DNA of 64,000 nt from Mercurialis annua. Its lineage: Eukaryota; Streptophyta; Magnoliopsida; Malpighiales; Euphorbiaceae. Where the stretch lies: assembly GCF_937616625.2 (NCBI RefSeq), contig NC_065571.1, forward strand, positions 14,014,501 to 14,078,500. The letters run 5' to 3'. Under the pieces are notes generated by a model. It worked only from the letters and a program-made list of their open reading frames with translations, did no database searches and had not been told where the DNA came from. Made by a program: the position numbers and the translations under genes. This document shows positions 56,719 to 64,000 of this stretch, one piece after another; position 1 is the first letter of the stretch, and each line of letters starts with the position of its first letter.

Positions 56719-57826
56719 TCAAACAGTAAGTGTAAAAACACCCACAAGAACAGTGACAATCGCCATTGAAGGACTCAAATTCCATGAACCAGATTTAGTC
56801 GGAGCTGGAGCATTGACGTCCGATGCCTTACCATTATCCGGAGATGAAGCCGGAGATGTTGTTTCCGGCGGTTGTGGCGACTCAGAAGTAACCGGAGCCG
56901 GACTCTCTACTGTTCCTGCTGGTGATGGAGACGTTGCCGATGGAGACGTTGCAGATGGAGATGTTGCCGATGGAGTTGGCGAAGCAACAGGACCCTTTGT
57001 TGCCGATGGAGTTGGCGAAGCAACAGGACCTTTTGTTGCCGATGGAGTTGGCGAAGCAACAGGACCTTTTGTTGCCGATGGAGTTGGCGAAGCAACAGGC
57101 ACCGGAGCTGAAGCCGGAGACTTTGCAGGCGGAGAGTTTGGTGACAGTGCTGGTACTGGGGCTGAAGATGGAACTTTTGCATGAGGAGATGACGGAGCTG
57201 GAGCCAAAGATGGCGTCTTAGCAATCGGTGAAGGTGAAGAAGGCGAAACTGTCGGTGCAGAACCGGAGGACGACGGAGGATTAGCAACCGGTGCCGGAGA
57301 TTTTGGTGATGGAGACGCTGTTGGTGTAGGAGTTTTAGGTGGAATAGGTCTAATAGCCAACACAACAACGATCAACTTCTGTCCTTTTTGACAATTTTCT
57401 TGATTTGCAGTAATGAAAAAGAACGGACCAGACCGATCAAATTTGAACGATACTGAAGTCCCTGAATTCAAACTCTTTATCGGATTCTTTGTGTTGCAAT
57501 TGTAGTAATCATCTTTACTCACTAACAAAACCGATTCCGTCCCGTTCTTGAACTTAAACACTAAAAAATAACACACAAACATAAAAAAACAGTAAAAAAT
57601 CAGCAAATAATCATAACCTCAAAACCCAAAACCGATCAAAATCACCAAAAAAAAACATACCAAGAATATCATTGACTGAAAATCGGTTTCTTCCGGCCCA
57701 TTGATTGTAATTCTCATGCGGATTCAACACCCAACCATCGTTACCACCAACGTAAAAAGTGTATGCAATAGAAGAAGATACATAAAAACAAGCGAACAGA
57801 GAGAACATAAGCCAGAGAGAAGCCAT
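56719..57826 (-). CDS. Early nodulin-like protein (phytocyanin domain, arabinogalactan-type, GPI-anchored), two exons
   Basis: Exon 1 is 57661-57826 and exon 2 is 56719-57560, with a GT...AG intron of 100 bp (57561-57660). The joined length is 1008 bases, 335 residues. Residues 1-21 are a signal peptide (MASLWLMFSLFACF...). The phytocyanin domain spans about 22-125: YVGGNDGWV, QWAGRNRFSVNDIL, VFKFKNGTES, a Cys in DDYYNCNT and a partner Cys in ANQENCQKG for the usual disulfide. The copper-binding His residues of true cupredoxins are replaced (Asn in both expected places), so it belongs to the early nodulin-like group thought not to bind copper. Residues about 130-310 are Pro/Ala/Ser/Thr-rich with tandem SPTPSATKGPVA repeats, typical arabinogalactan attachment sequence. 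The hydrophobic C-terminus (MAIVTVLVGVFTLTV) suggests a GPI anchor. Expected location is the outer plasma membrane and cell wall. No specific paralogue is assigned. Confidence 0.92.
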
Positions 57827-57888
57827 TTTGATATAAGAAAATAATAAGAATACTTAGTGATGTGTATAATAAAAGCAAATTGGTTTAG

Positions 57889-57901
57889 TCTATATATAGA
57901 G
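57889..57901 (-). promoter_or_regulatory. TATA box of the early nodulin-like gene
   Basis: CTATATATAGA on the minus strand, about 65-75 bases upstream of the ATG, at the expected distance for a short 5' leader. Confidence 0.7.
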
Positions 57902-58458
57902 AAGAAACTTGAAGAGGAAAAAAATGAGTGATTTGATAATGAAAATATACAGAATAGGGGAAAGTTATTTAGGAAGATTGGAATGGTAAGGAAGCAAATA
58001 TGGGAAAGCGTGTTTAATTGATACAATCTGAATGTTTACCAAAATTGGGTGTCTTTATACTTCAATTTTGCCTAAAATTTTGATGTCTTTTTAATGAGAC
58101 TTAATCATTCATATGTAAACGGTAACATGAGGTGTAAATTGTTGTTATTATTATGTGTATTCTAGTATTTTGTTGAAACAAAGGGGCCACTTATTCTCAT
58201 CATCGAAAAGGGGAAGGCATTTTAATATTGGGCATAAAAGAATTTAATAGGACAAGATTATATAATAGAAGCATATTCCTTTTTTTTTATATTAATATAA
58301 GTATAGTTTTTGCCTCCACTATCATCGCATTCCCTTTTTAATTTTAAATAATTATATTTTATTATGAATCAATTGTACATTAGTAACTAATAAGAAGAAG
58401 TAAAAAAAACCTGTAAGTTTACAATCCTGAAAGAATTTAATTGGAGAAAATTACTAGC
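57902..58458. other. Promoter-side intergenic DNA of the host gene; left member of a flanking direct repeat (58268-58378)
   Basis: Upstream of the early nodulin-like gene. From about 58268 it contains GCATATTCC, TAGTTTTTGCCTCCACTATC and CATTCCCTTTTTAATTTTAA, which recur in diverged form at 61174-61275 on the other side of the solo LTR. A further shared block (GTTTACAATCCTGAAA) is at about 58416 and 61391. No other feature is recognised. Confidence 0.6.
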
Positions 58459-59577
58459 TGTGAGCGGAGTTGGGTTCGGAAGCCGCCCACCCAAAGCTTA
58501 TGGCTGACTTTTCGATCTGAAAATGGTTTGAAAAATAGAGTTGGCACCTAGTTCAACTAGCCTTTAAACCGAATAGATAGCCTTACTCGCCTCCGGTAAG
58601 ACTATCGTGCATCAGATCAAAGACTATGGTTCCTGAACCTCTCCGAGACTCTTGTGCTGACTTATCTGTTACCGGCTTTATTTACCGGACATGTTCGTTT
58701 TATATCTCATCTTAACAGTATATTCAGTTCACATGATATGAAAACTGTAAATAAACAAGTATGAAAGCAGTAAACATGTTTCACGCGCATATGACTCGAT
58801 GTAGACTGGCATTTGAGACAAGTAGCAGGTACTGCTAAGCATACATCTAACCTTAGAGGTTTCTAGCAAATAGGCATATGTCTAGCTGGTCTGGATTGAT
58901 TTCATGCACAAAGCCTAAAACCGGATGTATAAGTGTGATTGATTGATTTTATTAGGTGAGTCTTTAAAAACCTATACAACCATTACTACATTTTCTTGGT
59001 AGTCCTACGATGTCTAAGTGATGGGCTGGAATTGTATTAATGATCCAATTTTAGGTGATTAGCCCTTTAACCAGTTAATATTTAATTTGTAATGTTTTTG
59101 GAAAGCGGTAAACATTGTTGGCATGCTCAGTGGCAGTTGGATATACATACAAGGTTAGAAATACCTTTTAATCTTGGTAACTCGAAGTGGCTGGCACTCG
59201 GCTCGATTTGACCGTCGGTCTGGTTGGATCTGGCTCTCGGTCAAAATAAGGAAGTTTACCGGCTTGTCGGTATAAATCCATTGGTTCAAACCGGAGTTGA
59301 TTCAGAGTCTGGATGAATATATAAATCGATCTGGAAGCTGTTGGTCAGATCAGATCTGGTTCAATGGGCTCGTTGTTTGGACAGTTTACAATAGCGGGCT
59401 TCGAGTCCCTAAAACTATCAGGTCAAGCCCATTTATTATTACAAACAAATCCTACAACTAAAACAATATTTTTGGAATCAAACTGAGCCTAATTCGGAAT
59501 TCGGATGAGTCTGGAAACGCATCTAAAAGTTTGGAAGATCCGGGAGTGAATTTGGGAAAAGCTGAGGAACGACGAAC

Positions 59578-59656
59578 ATGGCGCCGGCAGGATGAAGTGG
59601 CGGCGGCGCCACCTTGTTCAGGCGGCGCCACTGGTCAGATTGGCGGCGGCATGCGG
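59578..59656. repeat. GC-rich palindromic island in LTR copy B
   Basis: Contains ATGGCGCCGG, GTGGCGGCGGCGCCAC and GGCGGCGCCACTGG, which form self-complementary arms around GGCGCC, in an AT-rich LTR. Copy A has a different but also palindromic GC-rich block at about 3253-3308. Confidence 0.75.
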
Positions 59657-59751
59657 AGATAGCATACAACAATATTTTTCAGCATCCGTTTTTGAGCGTT
59701 TATAGCTCGTTTCAGCTCGTTTTTTAGCCCGTTTTTCATGCAAAAAAGGCA

Positions 59752-60434
59752 CAAAAAAATCAAATATTCTAAATACGACATGTAAGGAGTATTTACATCA
59801 TCACAACTAGCGAATTGCATCAGTTATTGAATAAACATATTATGTCAAATAGGCTTATAATTAACCTAAACATGCGTTCTAAGCAATTATAATATCTGGG
59901 TTTCTCGATTTAAACATACAAAACATATTAATCTAGCTATTAACATGCTTTTTCGTTGATTTTCATGACAATTTCATAAAAACACATAATTTGATAATTA
60001 TGGCAAATATAGTGAAAATAACCTAATCATGCATCCTAGCTACAAATATTTAGCAAATATAAATAGAATACATAAAAAGCAATACAGAGAATATATGTAC
60101 AAAAAAGAATCAAATACGATATGTAAGGAGTACTTACATCATCACAACTACCAAATTACAGCACTTATTGAAGTAAACATATTATGTCAAGTAAGTTTAT
60201 AATTAACCTAAACATGCGTTCTAAGCAATTATATTGTCTGGGTTTCTGAATTTAAACATGCAAAACATATTAATCTAGCTATTAACATGCTTTTTCGTCG
60301 ATTTTCATGGCAATTTCTTAAAACCACATAATTTGGCAATTATGGCAAATATAGTGAAAATAACCTAATCATGCATCTTAGCTCACAAATATTCAGCTAA
60401 TATACATAAAAAGAAATACGGAGAATATAGAGGG
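59752..60434. repeat. Tandem duplication of about 340 bp inside LTR copy B
   Basis: Unit 1 (about 59752-60099) and unit 2 (about 60100-60434) share long blocks: ATGTAAGGAGTA, AACCTAAACATGCGTTCTAA, AACATATTAATCTAGC and TATGGCAAATATAGTGAAAA. Scattered differences show it is not recent. Copy A (3520-3752) appears to have a single unit. Confidence 0.8.
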
Positions 60435-61175
60435 TCCTCAGATATCAGCATGAATTCTTGGCTCGTTTCATATAGAAGTGGATGCGGAATCCAGTTTGAA
60501 GTCTGTGAGGCTTGCATTCTTGGAGAATCAAAGCGATCTTCGGTGTTTCAGGACTGGATTCGATGTGATTTGTGTGTGTATTATGCTAGAGGGATTCGGC
60601 CTATACTAGGATTTTTTGTGTTTCTGGTCTGATCCTTGACCCAGCTGACTAACAGTAGTATTTATAGGGGAATGGTATGACCTAGGGTTCCCTAGAATAT
60701 TCTAAAATATTCTAGGGTGAAAGTGTGTGAAGTGATAGGTCTTAAGGAATTAGAATTAGCTAAAAACACTATTAAACTAATTAAACTCAGATTTAGACTT
60801 GCTAGCTAGGTAAAAGAGTGTTAAAAATACATTTTGGTGCCTGAAAGTGTTAAAAAAGGTTCCTTGGGCCCTATAGGTTTGGTCATGGTCAATTTCAGTC
60901 CGTCAAACTTGCAAATTGGCCCATAAACTTCTAAGATATTGCAATTAGTCCAATTTCTAAAATTAAATTACAATTTCTTTGGATTTTTATGGGTTATTTA
61001 CGCCTAATTACGTTTTAATCCTCCAGGTTCACAATCGTGCACAGACTTTGCTCGCTTAAATTCCAGCAAGCAAATCGAAAGCTCGTCACCCGGACGGATT
61101 CTCTGGAAATCATCATTGGACGATTCAGTTCCTTATCACTCTTTACTTGTCCGAAAAATAGGTGTCTACACTAGC

Positions 61176-61384
61176 ATATTCTTTTTAATTATTATTAAGT
61201 ATATGTATAGTTTATGCCTCCGCTATCATTGCACTCCCTTTTTAATTGTAAATAATTTTTATTCTTTTTATGAACGTATTTTAAGTCACAAGAAATAGTA
61301 AAAAAAACTTCTACTCATGGCTTTCACATAAAAACTGATACACACATGGTTGTATAATAAAGACTACGATTTTGATAAATGGTT
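61176..61384. repeat. Right member of the direct repeat flanking LTR copy B
   Basis: Diverged copy of 58268-58378 (GCATATTC, TATGCCTCCGCTATCATTGC, TCCCTTTTTAATTGTAAATA). The LTR thus lies between two related blocks, suggesting an older tandem duplication in the target DNA. Confidence 0.6.
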
Positions 61385-61720
61385 AAAAGAGTTTACAATC
61401 CTGAAAATATGATACAAAAAGTCCTATTACGACTTTTGAGAAAAAAAGCTGAAGCTCGCATTCTCTTTAGAAATCGCTTTATCCGAAAAAACTCTGTTAT
61501 TTTTATACTTTCAAATTTCACAGAAACCAAAGCATCTACCATAATTCGGAATAAGGACCCCTCAAAATAATTTCCTTTGCACATAAAAAACAACGAAAGA
61601 ACTTAGAAAACTCACATGACATCCAACTTATGAAGAATACTACACCACACATCTCTCGTAAAACGACACCGTATGAGTAAATATTCTTGAGTTTCTTTCA
61701 CATAAACATAAAGAATACTT
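61385..61720 (-). pseudogene. LINE zf-RVT remnant
   Basis: On the minus strand near 61590-61690 it reads ETQEYLLIRCRFTREMCG, the typical second half of a LINE zinc-binding domain, followed by LRGPYSELWWMLWF and then stops. It is short and decayed. Confidence 0.55.
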
Positions 61721-62374
61721 AGCATTATAACTAATCACAATCGATCTATAGATATTTTTACTTTAATAGATTTATGGCTATAAGAATTTAAACAAAAAAA
61801 TTGAGGCTATACTTTTTAGCAACAATTTACGTGTTGAATTATTCAATTTATTGAATATTATAATTGGAAGACTTGATTAAGTTCCGTTTTTGAAACGACA
61901 TTATTGTTATGGCCAAATATCTTAAAAAACTCCGACCTTATATCTCTTTTCGATCCTACGTACCCTGATATTGAAAACTTGTCAATTTTACTCTATTTCG
62001 TATTTTATCGCCTCAATTGTATCCTATTTCGCATTTTATTGTTACACTCATAAGATGTTATTTACAAAGTCTAAAAAGTGAGTATCTTTATACAAATATT
62101 GATATTGAATTGTCAATTGAAAAAAAATAGAATAAATAAGTCAATAAAAGATTAGAAATAAAAAGATGAAAATGAGTAAAAAATATATTTATTTATTTGA
62201 AATCAAACGTTGGTCACTAAACAGATACGTAATTAAATAGTTAAAAAAATGTCATGATTAAGAAAAAAGTAATTGTGGAATTAATTACATGTATAGAGGA
62301 TATTAAAGTCATTTACCATTAATCATGGCGTGGAATTATAAGTAAGTGGAACTCAAAATATATAGTGATTATTT
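61721..62374. other. AT-rich intergenic DNA with a relative of the 43877-44265 MITE
   Basis: At about 61960-62050 the sequence CAATTTTACTCTATTTCGTA and TATCCTATTTCGCATTTTA is the inverse of the internal units of the MITE at 43877-44265, repeated twice. No ORF. Confidence 0.5.
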
Positions 62375-62814
62375 ACTCAATACCGTATTTTTACAGTTTA
62401 ATTATAACAATTTTGACCAACTTTCTATATCTTCACTCGGTATCATATTTCATAAAACTAGTTTCAAAAATAACTCATATTAATTAGAGCTTCCTTTTTA
62501 GCACTCTCTTCTCTCTCTCTTTTTTTCTCAATTTTATTTTTCTTCTCCACTTCTCAGATCTGCAATTTTTTTTAGATCTGCGACTACAACATTGCTGTCG
62601 CTGTCCTTCTTTTGGTTGTTTCATCGTCGATTCATCGTCTCCATTTTTTTCAATGGTTTCATCATCGTCATATGTTTTTTGTTGATTATAGTGTATTTGC
62701 AATATATTTATGGTGTATCTATTTTTAGTATATTTATGTTGTTTTTCTAGTGTATATACGGTATTTTTATGATATTTTTGCTGCTGATTTCGTACAACAA
62801 ATTGATTTATGTTT

Positions 62815-62884
<70 letters not shown>

Positions 62885-63190
62885 TGTTTTAATAGTGCAT
62901 TTACACTAAAAAAATCATACAAATACACCATAAAAGTAACATAAATATACCAAAAAAATACTATAAAAACATCATAGGAAAAACACCATAAAAACTTTAT
63001 AAAAAAACACCACTAGAAAATACAAAATAAATATTAAAAAATCTGTAAAAGAAAGACAAAACGTAAAAATAATAATTAAAAAAGGTATTTTTGAAATTAA
63101 AACTCTAAAACAGATACCTCAGGTAAAAAAAAAAAAGGTATGACATGTAAATAAGTCAAAAAAAAGTAGTTGAACTAATTATGTTTCAAA
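62375..63190. mobile_element. Foldback-type non-autonomous element, copy 2
   Basis: Shares ACTCGGTATC, a TCTCTTCTCTCTCTC tract and CACCATAAAA units with 42280-43680. Sequence at 62690-62760 (ATGGTGTATC, TAGTATATTTATG) is the inverse of 62905-62960 (CATAAATATACC, ATACACCATAAAA), so the middle folds back around an (AT)n microsatellite at 62818-62882. Outer borders are uncertain. ORFs reported through the AT run are artefacts. Confidence 0.5.
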
Positions 63191-64000
63191 AGAGGTATAC
63201 TAGGAAATTTAGGAATCAAAGAAGAATACATATGTCGATGCCCCAATGATTCTTGTAGTGCCAAAAGTACGGCAACGTCAATCTCGTCCACACGAGTGTG
63301 CTACCCATTGAATCCTCACTCTGAGTGGTCCACTTGAGTTCCTCTATCACTATCATTTTAATTGTGAAATCGTTGTTGTGTGTTTTTGCGTAGATTTTCA
63401 TGATTTAGGGATTTCTATCATTAAAACCATATGAATGTTGGGTTGAAATTTATAATCTAATTAGTATGATTAAAATGGTGTATTGTATGTTTATAATATG
63501 ATATTAATTGATTGAAAATGGATTGGTATGATTAGGCAATATTTAGGCGATTTCTAGCTTTTTGTGATGTGGATTCAATTGATGATTTGTATATTTTGTT
63601 GGATAAGATTTTCCATAATATTATATGTATGTATGTTATATACCACTAATCTAGCATGTTTTGGAATGATGCTAAGTGTTGGGATTGCTTTGATTGTTAA
63701 ACTTTATGTTTTTTGTGCAAGTTCGTGGAGTGTTGAATTATAAGCATTGTGACCACACGAACGATTCGAGATAATGTACCTATTGTTCTAGGATGATTTA
63801 AATGATGTTTATATTTTTTAGAATCAAAGGTTGCCTAATTCAAGTTGATGAATGATTGGTGTGATTAGTTTGGCATGTTTAGGCAATTTCTAGTGAGATT
63901 GTGTTACTGATTGTTTAAGTGATGTTGGCATGAGTTTAGATCTGAATTGTTTTATTATATTGAATGCATGTATGATATACTAATGACCTAAATGACTTTG
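63191..64000. other. Unassigned sequence to the right edge
   Basis: No ORF longer than about 60 codons. A motif TTAGGCRATTTCTAG occurs twice (about 63548 and 63880) within similar surroundings, hinting at an old duplication or LTR-type sequence. I cannot identify it further. Confidence 0.35.

Larger units (their letters stand above)
58459..61170 (-). repeat. Tat/Ogre-like solo LTR, copy B, with target duplication
   Basis: 2712 bp with TG...CA ends (TGTGAGCGGAG and GGTGTCTACA) and a perfect 5-bp duplication CTAGC (58454-58458 and 61171-61175). The sense is probably minus: it then starts TGTAGACACC and ends AACTCCGCTCACA, as I recall for plant Ogre/Tat LTRs. A good TATA box (CCCTATAAATACTAC) lies at about 60653-60667. 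No PBS or internal domain is present, so it is a solo LTR. It contains a tandem duplication (59752-60434) and a GC-rich island (59578-59656). It provides the uninterrupted reference for copy A at 2122-15418. Confidence 0.85.

Noticed and set aside
56753..57184. Repeat-rich + strand ORFs opposite the early nodulin-like gene
   Set aside because: Antisense shadows of the Pro/Ala/Ser repeat region. The minus strand has a signal peptide, a phytocyanin domain and consistent splice sites.
62750..62944. ORF with alternating Ile-Tyr
   Set aside because: Translation of an (AT)n microsatellite.

Overview
The window looks like AT-rich nuclear DNA from a eudicot plant. It contains plant LTR-retrotransposon lineages (Athila, Tekay chromovirus and Tat/Ogre-like Ty3/Gypsy; Ty1/Copia), plant LINEs with zf-RVT and RNase H tails, Stowaway, hAT and Mutator MITEs, a tRNA-type SINE and one intron-containing plant gene. 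No bacterial or organellar features were seen. The species cannot be named from the sequence.

The only host gene I can support is a two-exon early nodulin-like (phytocyanin/arabinogalactan) gene on the minus strand, 56719-57826. Nearly everything else is transposable elements nested inside one another.

Region by region. 1-1985: LINE ORF2 on the minus strand, broken by one stop codon. 2122-15418: a nested tower. A Tat/Ogre-like LTR holds a Gypsy solo LTR, which holds a Mutator-type MITE (9-bp target duplication), which holds a young Athila-like element with 1.65-kb LTRs (5-bp duplication CACGA). Another MITE sits in the outer LTR at 14283-15131. 15952-27167: a very young non-coding LARD with 3.7-kb LTRs, apparently inside a Copia-type LTR. 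27400-33000: mostly unassigned AT-rich DNA with MITEs and LINE tails. 33000-42260: a decayed LINE interrupted by a deleted Tekay chromovirus at 35962-39980. 42280-43680: a foldback element carrying a solo LTR. 45545-52165: a LINE tail interrupted by a complete Copia element, 46713-52035. 52701-53430: a hAT MITE with a SINE inside. 54247-56235: a Stowaway MITE holding a 5'-truncated LINE with a 545-codon open frame. 56719-57826: the host gene. 58459-61170: a second Tat/Ogre-like solo LTR. 61176-64000: LINE and foldback remnants and unassigned DNA.

The most interesting signals are structural. (1) The LTRs of two chromovirus-like families each carry four tandem hairpins. The loop core is nearly the same in all eight, but the stems differ and remain self-complementary. 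(2) Five LTR families each carry an isolated GC-rich palindromic island of different sequence. (3) The Athila-like element has lost RT, RNase H and integrase yet keeps one continuous 962-codon frame and nearly identical LTRs. (4) The Copia element is open for its whole length except for four in-frame stops, each explicable as a C-to-T or G-to-A transition.

All boundaries, duplications and mismatch counts were read by eye, without alignment software or database search.
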